Source of the DNA: an uncultured Collinsella sp.
Lineage (GTDB): Bacteria; Actinomycetota; Coriobacteriia; Coriobacteriales; Coriobacteriaceae
Length of the DNA stretch: 38,647 nt
Direction: 5' to 3'
Assembly (NCBI GenBank): GCA_902492545.1
Contig: CABULX010000003.1
Coordinates: forward strand, 1-38,647
Shown: positions 17,078 to 24,083 of the stretch, one piece after another
How the letters are laid out: every line of letters begins with the position of its first letter
Position numbering within the stretch: the stretch's first letter is position 1
Translations under genes and position numbers: made by a program
Notes under the pieces: generated by a model
The model's database searches: none
What the model saw: only the letters and a program-made list of their open reading frames with translations
Told to the model about the DNA's origin: nothing

Positions 17078-17162
17078 ACCGGTCTTTTCGGCACGGGGCT
17101 TGTTGAGCTACTTTGGCATGACCAAGGAGTGGCTAAAGGAGCCCCGTCATAAACAGACTGGT
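17078..17162. terminator. long imperfect hairpin between convergent genes
   Basis: The whole gap folds on itself. ACCGGTCT (17078-17085) pairs imperfectly with AGACTGGT (17155-17162), ACGGGGCT (17093-17100) pairs with AGCCCCGT (17140-17147), and an inner partial stem pairs CTACTTTGG (17108-17116) with the CCAAGGAGTGG region. It sits exactly between the helicase stop and the convergent SpeE-like gene stop and could serve both as terminator, although there is no long U-tract. It may instead be a REP-like element. Confidence 0.55.
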
Positions 17163-17176
17163 CGCAGGGAGACGCG

Positions 17177-18052
17177 CTAGTCGTGGAGGGCAGCGCCGAG
17201 AAAGTCAGCGTCGAAGGGCACGGCTTCGGCAAAGGCGTAGTTGCCGTCGCTGGCGATGAGCAGGTAGTTTTCCTCGCCGCCGAACTTCGCATCGCCACAT
17301 GGGACCACCCAGGCGTGGGCGAATACCTCGAGTGCCGTGGCAGCGCAATCGCGCAGGAACGTCACATCGCTCCCCTCGCTTGCGCTCACGATATTGGCAA
17401 CGTAGACGCCACCGACATTTAGGCCGCCCCGCACCAAACGCAACGCTTCAACCGTCGCCAGCTCGCGTACGGGCTCGGCACCGCCAAAGCAATCGCTCAC
17501 GACCACGTCGTAGCGACGATGGCCCACACTCGTCACACCCAGATACGAGCGAGCCTCAGCAGTAATCACCCGCAAGCGGTCGCCCACCGTGCGCTCCAGC
17601 TCATCCAGATAGAACCAACGGCGCGCCAGGCGCGTAATCTCTCCGTCATACTCGATGACGTCCATGCGCAAGCCCTCGTGCGACATCAGGGCGAATTTAG
17701 GATAGGCAAACCCGCCGCCGCCCAGCATAAGCATACGGTCGATGCCGTGACCATAAGCGTCGCGCATCGCATCCTCGGACTCAAACACGTCGTCAAACGC
17801 ACGATAGTACGCAAAGACGGGCTCGGCCCAACGCTCACCGACATAGCTCGCGCTTTGGTAGACGCCGCCTTGCACCAACACGCGAATCTCATCGCCGCCC
17901 TCATCGTGCACGCGTTTCACACGCGCCAACCCATTGCGGGTTCGCGCAACCTGCAGACAGGCAGCGCGAACAGCGACGGCGGCCGCACCAAGCGCCGCGG
18001 CTCCCAGAGCAACGCCGGCAACGACGCCGGCAGAAACACTTGGCTTGTTCAT
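17177..18052 (-). CDS. Membrane-tethered spermidine synthase-like protein
   Basis: A 291-residue protein with an Ala/Val-rich N-terminal helix (about 8-31) that probably anchors it, then a SpeE-like Rossmann domain: LMLGGGGFAYPK (about 108-119), VIEYDGEI (132-139) and SDCFGGAEPV. In SpeE the aspartate of the last motif helps bind the amine; here the context is SDCFGGAEP rather than the classic DSTDP, so polyamine synthesis is uncertain and another SAM-dependent transfer is possible. No speD is adjacent. Its ATG directly follows the elp3 TAG, so it is co-transcribed with elp3. Confidence 0.75.
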   Translation of the reverse strand: MNKPSVSAGVVAGVALGAAALGAAAVAVRAACLQVARTRNGLARVKRVHDEGGDEIRVLVQGGVYQSASYVGERWAEPVFAYYRAFDDVFESEDAMRDAYGHGIDRMLMLGGGGFAYPKFALMSHEGLRMDVIEYDGEITRLARRWFYLDELERTVGDRLRVITAEARSYLGVTSVGHRRYDVVVSDCFGGAEPVRELATVEALRLVRGGLNVGGVYVANIVSASEGSDVTFLRDCAATALEVFAHAWVVPCGDAKFGGEENYLLIASDGNYAFAEAVPFDADFLGAALHD

Positions 18053-19957
18053 CTAGAGCTCCTTTTGCAGATAGAGTCCATGGTCGTAAAAACCCAAATG
18101 GCGATAGTACTCGCGCGTACCAATCGCGCTGATCACGTTGATGCGCGCATAGCCCGCGTCCCGAGCAATATGGCACGCACGCTCCACCAGCGACCGTCCC
18201 AATCCATGGTGCTGGGCTGCCTGGCCTTGATCCCCCACGCGCGCCGCCATGCCATACACGTGTACCTCGCGAATCATCGCCTCGTCCGGCATCGTCGGCA
18301 ACTCGTCCGCATGTGCGGCAACAAAAGCGCGAACGGGCAGCGACAGACGCAAAAAGCCGGCGATCTTGCCTTCGGGCGTCACCCACTGCAAAAAGCGTTC
18401 ACGCGTCACCGGCGTCTCGTAAGCGACCTCATCAAGAGACAGTTCATCCAGGTCGGCACCCGCGGTACTGATCTCGCGATAGCGAATCTCGCGCACCGTC
18501 GCACCGTCACCCCGAGCAGCCAGGCGGTTCTCAACGAGCTGACGCAGGTTGGGCTTCTTGTTGCCCACCATGATGTCGTCGGAGCTAAAGTCGCGGATCA
18601 TGCGGCTGATGCGGCAGAACGCCGGCGTCACCACGATGTCGTCGGCCAGCACATCGAGCAGTTCTTCCTCGGTATAGGGGCGCCACTCGCCGCGCTCATA
18701 GCGGCCCACCAGACGCGAGCCCTCGATGAGCGCGCACGGGTAGACCTTGACCTCGTCGGGCATAAAGGCCCCCTCGGTCATAAAGCGCTCGTAGTCGCGC
18801 TTGTCCCCCTCGGGCGTGGCGCCCAGCAAGTTGAGCATAAAATGCGCGTGGATCTTAAAGCCAAACAGACGCGCAAGCGAAAACGCCCGCTCGATCTGAG
18901 CCACCGAAATGCGACGCTCGTTGATATCGAGCAGGTGCTGGTTGAGGCTCTGGATGCCCATCTGAATCTTGGTGCAACCCAGGCGGCGGATAAGCGTGAG
19001 CGCCTGGGGCGTCACGGCATCGGGGCGCGTCTCGATAACGAGCCCCACCACGCGATGCTTCGCCGTCTCGTTGATGCGCTGCTGACGCTCAAGCTCCTCC
19101 ATCGTTGCCGTCTGCCACTCAGTGACCTCGCCCCACGGCGTACCGGGACCGTACAGACGACGCACCGCACGGTTATAGCCGCCCACGGCAGCATCCACAC
19201 GCCCCTGCTCGTCGGCAACGCCGGCAGCAAGCTCGACCTCGTCTGTCGCAATGCCGGCGGCCCGATAGCGCTCACGGCGCTCTGCTACCACAGGCGGCAG
19301 GGCATCGGCGGGAGCGTCATCGAGCAGACGCCCCGCCTCGGCACGGCTGATGCCCGGACGTGCCAACATGGGGTTGGCCGCCACGCCGGCGACGGCATCG
19401 TCATTGAGTGCACGGAAAAGCTCCGACATAAACCATGTCTGATAGCCTTCCGGATAGTCGCTCCAGGTACCGCCAAGCACAATGAGCTCGATCTTATCGG
19501 TCGCATGCCCCATCTGCGAAAGCGCGGTCAGGCGAGCGCTCACCTGCAGATACGGGTCAAAGCAATTTTGCTCCGCACGGGCGCACGCCGGCTCGGCGTG
19601 CAGGTAGCTTTTGGGCATGCGCAGATCGTTGGGACAAAACAGGCAATCGCCCGAGCATGGCCAGGGCTTGGTGATAACGGTAATGGTCGCCACGCCCGAA
19701 GCCGTGCGACGAGGCTTCATACGCAGCACCTGCAGCAGTCGACGTTCCAGCTCGGCATCGACATTCCACCCAGCCCAACGAGCCGGCTCCTCACGTTTTA
19801 CCCGCTGGTAGAACGGCAGCAGACGGCGCTTGGCCAAATCGCGTTTGTCGGCACCCTCACGGCGCGCCTCGGCATGTATCAGTTTGACGAGCGCTTTGTC
19901 GTCCACGGTCTCGCCGCGACGCAGAGCCTCGAGTATGTTCAAGATAATCTGTTCCAT
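18053..19957 (-). CDS. elp3: Elp3-family tRNA uridine-34 modifying radical SAM/acetyltransferase enzyme
   Basis: A 634-residue Elp3 homologue. The radical SAM cluster motif is C101-C105-C108 (PCSGDCLFCPN), followed by TIM-barrel segments such as LGGTWSDYPEGYQ and VGLVIETRPD. The C-terminal GNAT domain carries the acetyl-CoA loop QHHGLGRSLVERA and ends with SAIGTREYYRHLGFYDHGLY. The enzyme adds a carboxymethyl-type group to wobble uridine of tRNAs using acetyl-CoA and SAM. It is longer than many bacterial Elp3 proteins (about 550) because of an inserted region around 160-300. A terminator for the upstream gene lies just before its ATG, so it needs its own promoter or read-through. It is coupled to the SpeE-like gene. 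Confidence 0.92.
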   Translation of the reverse strand: MEQIILNILEALRRGETVDDKALVKLIHAEARREGADKRDLAKRRLLPFYQRVKREEPARWAGWNVDAELERRLLQVLRMKPRRTASGVATITVITKPWPCSGDCLFCPNDLRMPKSYLHAEPACARAEQNCFDPYLQVSARLTALSQMGHATDKIELIVLGGTWSDYPEGYQTWFMSELFRALNDDAVAGVAANPMLARPGISRAEAGRLLDDAPADALPPVVAERRERYRAAGIATDEVELAAGVADEQGRVDAAVGGYNRAVRRLYGPGTPWGEVTEWQTATMEELERQQRINETAKHRVVGLVIETRPDAVTPQALTLIRRLGCTKIQMGIQSLNQHLLDINERRISVAQIERAFSLARLFGFKIHAHFMLNLLGATPEGDKRDYERFMTEGAFMPDEVKVYPCALIEGSRLVGRYERGEWRPYTEEELLDVLADDIVVTPAFCRISRMIRDFSSDDIMVGNKKPNLRQLVENRLAARGDGATVREIRYREISTAGADLDELSLDEVAYETPVTRERFLQWVTPEGKIAGFLRLSLPVRAFVAAHADELPTMPDEAMIREVHVYGMAARVGDQGQAAQHHGLGRSLVERACHIARDAGYARINVISAIGTREYYRHLGFYDHGLYLQKEL

Positions 19958-19976
19958 GACCCCATTGTAAAGGCAA

Positions 19977-20008
19977 AGGCGCCGGAGCCCGTCACGGCTC
20001 CGGCGCCT
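19977..20008 (-). terminator. intrinsic terminator of the DUF4097 gene
   Basis: AGGCGCCGGAGCC (19977-19989) and its exact complement (19996-20008) form a 13-bp GC-rich stem with a six-base loop. On the minus strand it is followed by TTTGCCTTTACAA. It lies about 47 bases after the DUF4097 stop and immediately ahead of the elp3 start, separating the two units. Confidence 0.8.
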
Positions 20009-20055
20009 CCATCAAACAGCGCAGCTATGGTATATAAGTCTTCGATAACCGCCCG

Positions 20056-20958
20056 TCACTCTGAATCAAATGACATGTCGCCCGAACCGACCTCAAAACG
20101 ATACGTAGCAGACTTATCGCCGTTATCGAATTCAAGATTCAAAATGGTCTCGCCGTCGTAGCCAAGCGGAAGGAAATCGCTCTCGAAGTCGCCGCTGCCC
20201 AAGGTAAGGCTCGCCTTAAAGCCCGTCGAGTTCGGAACCATCATCTCCACATCGCCCGAGTCCACACTCACGTCCATCGACTTCGCGGGGGCCTGGTAGA
20301 GCTCGAACGTCACATCGCCCGAACCGACCTCAGCACTGAGCGAATCAGTCACGCTGCCCGCAAACTCTACATCTCCCGCACCCAGGAAAAGGTCGAAACC
20401 ATCACAGGTGACACCGGCAATCTGCAGATCACCCGAGCCCACGTGCGCGTTGACTCCCTTCAGATGTTCGGCAACACGGCGCGGCAGCTCGACCGTAACT
20501 GAGCGATCGATTGCCTTACCGTCATCACTTCCAAACTGGGAAACCTTGAGCGTCGAGTCCTCGACGGATGCGATGTTCTGCGTCGCGGCCTTGGAGGCAT
20601 CCATACCATTGGCAACGCGTCCCCGCTCGATAACGCGAGCCTTGTTACCATCAATAACCTTGACGTCCACCGTAGCCGCATCGATATCGAAATCGAGGTA
20701 GCGAAACTCATCGGCATCAAAGGTCGTACACGAAAGCTGCTGAGGCCGAGCGGAATAGTTACCGCCATCGTTCATAAAATCGTCGTCATCAACCACATCG
20801 TCCATACCGGACAAGCCGGGTATAACATCGTCGAGATCCCACGGGCCATCAAAATGAATCAAAGTCCGCGAAACGCCAAAAACAAGCCCGATAATCAGTA
20901 CAAACGCTCCGATGCCGACGCCCAGGCGCAGCTTGGATTCATGCGAAAGCTTCATCAT
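20056..20958 (-). CDS. DUF4097-type membrane-anchored beta-repeat protein
   Basis: A 300-residue protein with one N-terminal transmembrane helix (about 12-30), an acidic stretch (VVDDDDF), and a C-terminal domain built from six repeats ending in GSGD, GAGD or DSGD, spaced about 20 residues apart, as in DUF4097 putative adhesin proteins that fold as a right-handed beta-helix. The repeat part is probably outside the cell. Its ATG overlaps the XRE gene stop by four bases (ATGA), so the two are co-translated. DUF4097 proteins are often paired with small membrane regulators; the role is probably envelope sensing, by inference. Confidence 0.82.
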   Translation of the reverse strand: MMKLSHESKLRLGVGIGAFVLIIGLVFGVSRTLIHFDGPWDLDDVIPGLSGMDDVVDDDDFMNDGGNYSARPQQLSCTTFDADEFRYLDFDIDAATVDVKVIDGNKARVIERGRVANGMDASKAATQNIASVEDSTLKVSQFGSDDGKAIDRSVTVELPRRVAEHLKGVNAHVGSGDLQIAGVTCDGFDLFLGAGDVEFAGSVTDSLSAEVGSGDVTFELYQAPAKSMDVSVDSGDVEMMVPNSTGFKASLTLGSGDFESDFLPLGYDGETILNLEFDNGDKSATYRFEVGSGDMSFDSE

Positions 20959-21677
20959 TCGTCACCTTCTTTGGCACATGGCTCAGCGGTGGCCGCGGTA
21001 GCCACGTCAGCATCAGGTTCCGCAGAAGTATCCTTCCCCTGGGCCCTGACCGCCACCGGTGCCGGACCAACCTGAATATCCCCGCGCGCCCAATCGCCAT
21101 CGAGTGCACGCGCCACCCAGTGATAGATGGGAATCGTGAAGAAGATCAGCGCAGCAAAGGGGCCGGCACCAAACAGGAACATCAGTAAAAAGAACAGCAG
21201 CCAGCACACGGCCCAATACGGGAATGACTGGAACGGACCCTTCACCGGAGTCGGACCAGCCGCACCGGTACCCGTCATCTGAGCCGTCGCCGCATTGGCA
21301 GCCTGCGCACTCCAGCTTGCCGCCTGCGCCGCCTTGGCTGCCGCGTCACTTGCCTGCGTTGCCGCCTCGGTGGCGCGCGCCGCCGCCTCATGGGTGCGGG
21401 CGCGCTCTGCCGCCTCGGCCTCGCGCTGACGAGCGCGGTCCTCGTTCTCAAACTCGATATCGTCCTCAATCTCATCGCTCGGATTGAGCAGCTCGTCCAG
21501 ACTCACACCATAGAGCTTGGCGAGCGAGATCAGGTTCTCGGTATCGGGCGAGCTCTCCGCACGCTCCCATTTACTAACCGCCTGGCGCGACAGCCCCAGC
21601 TTTCGCGCCAGCCCTTCTTGGCTAAAGCCCTTGCTGCGGCGAAGGTCGGCGAGCCGCTGCGCAGTTTCTACATTCAT
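20955..21677 (-). CDS. XRE-family regulator fused to a C-terminal membrane domain
   Basis: A 240-residue protein. Residues of about 5-60 form a HTH_3 DNA-binding domain (LRRSKGFSQEGLARKLGLSR, then QAVSKWERAESSPDTENL). An acidic, Ala-rich helical linker (about 70-150) leads to two hydrophobic helices (about 165-210, FPYWAVCWLLFFLLMFLFG and AALIFFTIPIYHWV). The start at 21677 has a perfect AGGAGG; the longer frame upstream is not supported. A membrane-tethered repressor could sense the envelope and control its own operon with the DUF4097 gene. Confidence 0.85.
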   Translation of the reverse strand: MNVETAQRLADLRRSKGFSQEGLARKLGLSRQAVSKWERAESSPDTENLISLAKLYGVSLDELLNPSDEIEDDIEFENEDRARQREAEAAERARTHEAAARATEAATQASDAAAKAAQAASWSAQAANAATAQMTGTGAAGPTPVKGPFQSFPYWAVCWLLFFLLMFLFGAGPFAALIFFTIPIYHWVARALDGDWARGDIQVGPAPVAVRAQGKDTSAEPDADVATAATAEPCAKEGDE

Positions 21678-21944
21678 GGTTCCTCCTATGTGATGCCAGC
21701 CGTGCCGCCGGACCGTTTTTGTTCTTAAGGCGCCTTGCACAGTTAAAAATCTATCCGCCACCGCCAAAAGCATGCCACCTATTCTAGTGAGATTTTTGAC
21801 AACTGGCGGTTGCGGGCACATATGAGCTGCGGAAATGTGTCCAAACAAAGCAATGAGCCGCAGCTCGGTTGTCCCCGTTGCGGCGTTAACGGTAGTATGG
21901 TCATACTGTTTATTCCGCACCGCCAACGGAGGGAGTTCCGCGCC
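21678..21944. promoter_or_regulatory. divergent control region between the XRE operon and the Trm9-like gene
   Basis: A 267-base region. AAAAATCT (21745-21752) and AGATTTTT (21790-21797) form an inverted repeat, extended by CAGTT/AACTG outside, that could be the XRE operator. On the plus strand a perfect TTGACA (21796-21801) is followed 17 bases later by CATATG (3/6 match), a weak promoter for the methyltransferase gene. A second small palindrome AGTATG-GT-CATACT lies at about 21894-21907. A frame with CPRCG within this region is probably not translated. Confidence 0.4.
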
Positions 21945-22817
21945 GTGAACCGCGATTTCGCCTCATCGCTCATCCAGCTCAACAACACGTTCTATCGCGA
22001 GCACTCCGCCTCCTTTTCCGATACGCGCCAGGCCCCGTGGCCCGGCTGGGTGCGCACCATGGACATCGCGCTCGAACAGCTCGACGTCGCCACGATCGAG
22101 CATCCCGTCCGCGTCTTCGATCTCGCCTGCGGCAATATGCGATTCGAAAACTTTGCCGCCGGCGGCGCACTTGCCGCCAAGGGCGTCGACGGCGCAAACC
22201 CCTCGGCAGATGCCAGCTGCCCGTTTGAGTTCTATGGCGTCGACTCGTGTCAAGACCTGGCCATCGATGCACATGGCCACGCGCTGCGCATTCCCAACCT
22301 GCACTTCCAGGAACTCGACGTGCTCGACGCCCTCATGAAGCTCAACCCCGCCGAAACACCCGACGTGCTTTTCGACGCCCCGCTCGCCGATATCTCGGTC
22401 TGCTTTGGCTTTATGCACCACGTGCCGTCGTGCGAGTACCGCGTACGCGTGCTCGACGCCCTGGTGCGGCAAACGCGCCCGGGCGGCATCATCGCCATCA
22501 GCTTTTGGGAGTTTATGAACGACGAGCGCATGGCGCGCAAGGCCGTTCGAGCCGAAGCCCGCGCCGAGCTCACCCCGCCGTTTGAGGGTTACGATTCCGC
22601 GCAGTTTGAAGCCGGCGACCACCTCATTGGCTGGCAAAACGACCGCCACGCCTACCGCTATTGCCATCACTTTGACGATCAGCAGATCACCGACCTGGTG
22701 CGCGGCGTCCGTACGTTCTACAAAAGCGGCGAGGTCCCCGTGCGCGAGCTTGAGCGTTTCCATGCCGACGGTCGCAGCGGCGAGCTCAACCGTTATGTGA
22801 TCCTCAAGCGCCTGTAG
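21945..22817 (+). CDS. Class I SAM-dependent methyltransferase, Trm9/ALKBH8-like
   Basis: About 290 residues from a GTG at 21945, with GGAGGG 11 bases upstream. The N-terminal phrase NNTFYREHSASFSDTRQAPW closely resembles the Trm9/ALKBH8 group, in which a similar Phe-Ser-x-Thr-Arg-x-x-x-Trp-Pro pattern precedes the Rossmann fold. Motif I is VFDLACGNMRFENF, and ISVCFGFMHHVPS plus RPGGIIAISFWEF are further motifs. Trm9 proteins methylate the carboxymethyl group installed on tRNA wobble uridine by Elp3, and an elp3 gene lies 2 kb away. The tRNA role is inferred; it could be a generic small-molecule methyltransferase. The start is uncertain because the frame is open back to 21810. Confidence 0.72.
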   Translation: MNRDFASSLIQLNNTFYREHSASFSDTRQAPWPGWVRTMDIALEQLDVATIEHPVRVFDLACGNMRFENFAAGGALAAKGVDGANPSADASCPFEFYGVDSCQDLAIDAHGHALRIPNLHFQELDVLDALMKLNPAETPDVLFDAPLADISVCFGFMHHVPSCEYRVRVLDALVRQTRPGGIIAISFWEFMNDERMARKAVRAEARAELTPPFEGYDSAQFEAGDHLIGWQNDRHAYRYCHHFDDQQITDLVRGVRTFYKSGEVPVRELERFHADGRSGELNRYVILKRL

Positions 22818-22890
22818 GCATCGACGACTCGCCGCCGAGCCGTGCCGCGTCTTTCGGGCAAACTATGCCCACCCTTTTCAACCCATTGAC

Positions 22891-22912
22891 GGAACGCGCA
22901 GCTATGCGTTCC
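22891..22912 (+). other. hairpin in the leader of the TrmB-like gene
   Basis: GGAACGC (22891-22897) pairs with GCGTTCC (22906-22912) over an eight-base loop and is followed by ATATTTAT. It lies between the two methyltransferase genes, 23 bases before the TrmB-like ATG. It could be a weak terminator or attenuator. Confidence 0.4.
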
Positions 22913-22934
22913 ATATTTATGACCAAGGAGCCTC

Positions 22935-23843
22935 ATGGGAGCCGTCCACGTTCGCACGCCTAAGAACTTTGTGCTCGAGGAGCGCCTGGAGCGCTACGCC
23001 GATGCGATTGAGACGAACCCCGAGGCCTATGCCGGAGATTGGCGTGAAGTCTGTGCGCCAGTTGGCAGCAAGCCATTCGAACACCTTCACCTGGATCTTG
23101 GCTGCGGCAAGGGAACGTACCTTGTAGAGCGCGCGGCCCACGAGCCAAACACGCTCTTTATCGGCATGGACCAAGAGCCCATCTGCATCGCCTATGCCGC
23201 ACAGAAAATCTGCGAGCATGAACTGACCAACGCACTCGTTCTGCCTCGAGGCGCCGCATCGCTGCCGCAGCTATTTGCCACAGGCGAGCTCGATGCCATC
23301 ACCATCAACTTTCCCACGCCGCAGCCCAAGGCCAAGTACGCCAAAAAGCGCCTCGTCCATGTCGACCATCTGATGCTCTATCGCCCGCTCTTTGCAGCCG
23401 GCGCCACCGTAACGCTGCGAACCGACAGCAAACCGTTGCGCGATTACGCCCTGGGACAGTTTGCCGCAGCCGGCTACGATACGCTTTGGGTAAGTGACGA
23501 CGTCCGCCGCGACCATCCCGAGCATCCCGAGACCGAATATGAATGCCGCACGCGCGAGATGGGCGCCGCCGTCTATGGCATTTGCGCTACGCCCGGCGCG
23601 GAACCCATCGAAGAGCAGCTCGCGGCGGGCCGCGCGCAGGAGCAAAGCCTTGCGTGCTACCTGCCCGATAACCTCGACGAGCTCACCTATGTACCCTTGG
23701 GCATGGAAGAGGCCGTCGAGAACTTTAGAAACCGCGCCCGCAAGGGCAAGAAGCGCCTGCCGCAAGAGCCCCAGAGGCCTCTGATGGTCGCGGCGTCGGC
23801 AAACAAGCGCGAATGGGCGCCGACGAACGACCCTCAAGCCTAA
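22935..23843 (+). CDS. trmB: TrmB-like tRNA (guanine-N7)-methyltransferase
   Basis: A 302-residue protein. SAM motif I is LDLGCGKGTYLVERA (about 53-67). The region INFPTPQPKAKYAKKRLVH corresponds to the TrmB signature, which is normally NFPDPWPK followed by basic residues, so the Asp and Trp are replaced here (PTPQPK). TEYECR near residue 197 matches the TrmB T-E-Y-E element. A C-terminal extension of about 70 residues ends in a basic tail. The family is well supported, but substitution at the signature means activity at G46 should not be assumed. The TAA stop is provided by the first bases of the 123-bp repeat at 23840. Confidence 0.85.
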   Translation: MGAVHVRTPKNFVLEERLERYADAIETNPEAYAGDWREVCAPVGSKPFEHLHLDLGCGKGTYLVERAAHEPNTLFIGMDQEPICIAYAAQKICEHELTNALVLPRGAASLPQLFATGELDAITINFPTPQPKAKYAKKRLVHVDHLMLYRPLFAAGATVTLRTDSKPLRDYALGQFAAAGYDTLWVSDDVRRDHPEHPETEYECRTREMGAAVYGICATPGAEPIEEQLAAGRAQEQSLACYLPDNLDELTYVPLGMEEAVENFRNRARKGKKRLPQEPQRPLMVAASANKREWAPTNDPQA

Positions 23844-23962
23844 GTGAGTAGACTTTTTTGCAATAGCCAAGCACAACCCGCATAGTGAAACATAAAACCG
23901 CAGGTAGAGCCCTTGCGCAAAAGCCATGTGCTCGCAATATCGCAAAAAGTCTACTCACTTAG
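23840..23962. repeat. 123-bp palindromic element, copy 1
   Basis: Ends are CTAAGTGAGTAGACTTTTT and its inverted complement, about 19-20 bp each. The core carries AACCGCAGGTAGA, shared with copies 2 and 3 in the same orientation, but is otherwise the most divergent. The left end supplies the TAA stop of trmB. It lies between two plus-strand genes and would be transcribed, forming a long stem with an internal domain. No target-site duplication is visible. It resembles ERIC-type elements in size and architecture, not in sequence. Confidence 0.85.
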
Positions 23963-24083
23963 CTGGCAACTGCACCAAACGACTGGGCAGAACGCCCATT
24001 TCCTGCATTTTCTCGCGCGCTGGCGCCCCACGCCGACGCTACGCCATAATAGTTGGCGGACAATCGCGAGAGAAAGCAAACAC

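Noticed and set aside
17519..20161. 880-codon open frame on the plus strand
   Set aside because: It lies antisense to elp3 and the SpeE-like gene, has no ribosome site or recognisable domain, and arises from GC-rich third positions of the real genes.
21810..21944. N-terminal extension of the Trm9-like protein with a CPRCG motif
   Set aside because: It lacks a second cysteine pair and a good ribosome site, overlaps the divergent promoter region, and the GTG at 21945 with GGAGGG is better placed.
23840..23962. Intrinsic terminator for trmB
   Set aside because: The T-run lies in the left arm inside the element and no U-tract follows the right arm, so it does not have terminator layout.
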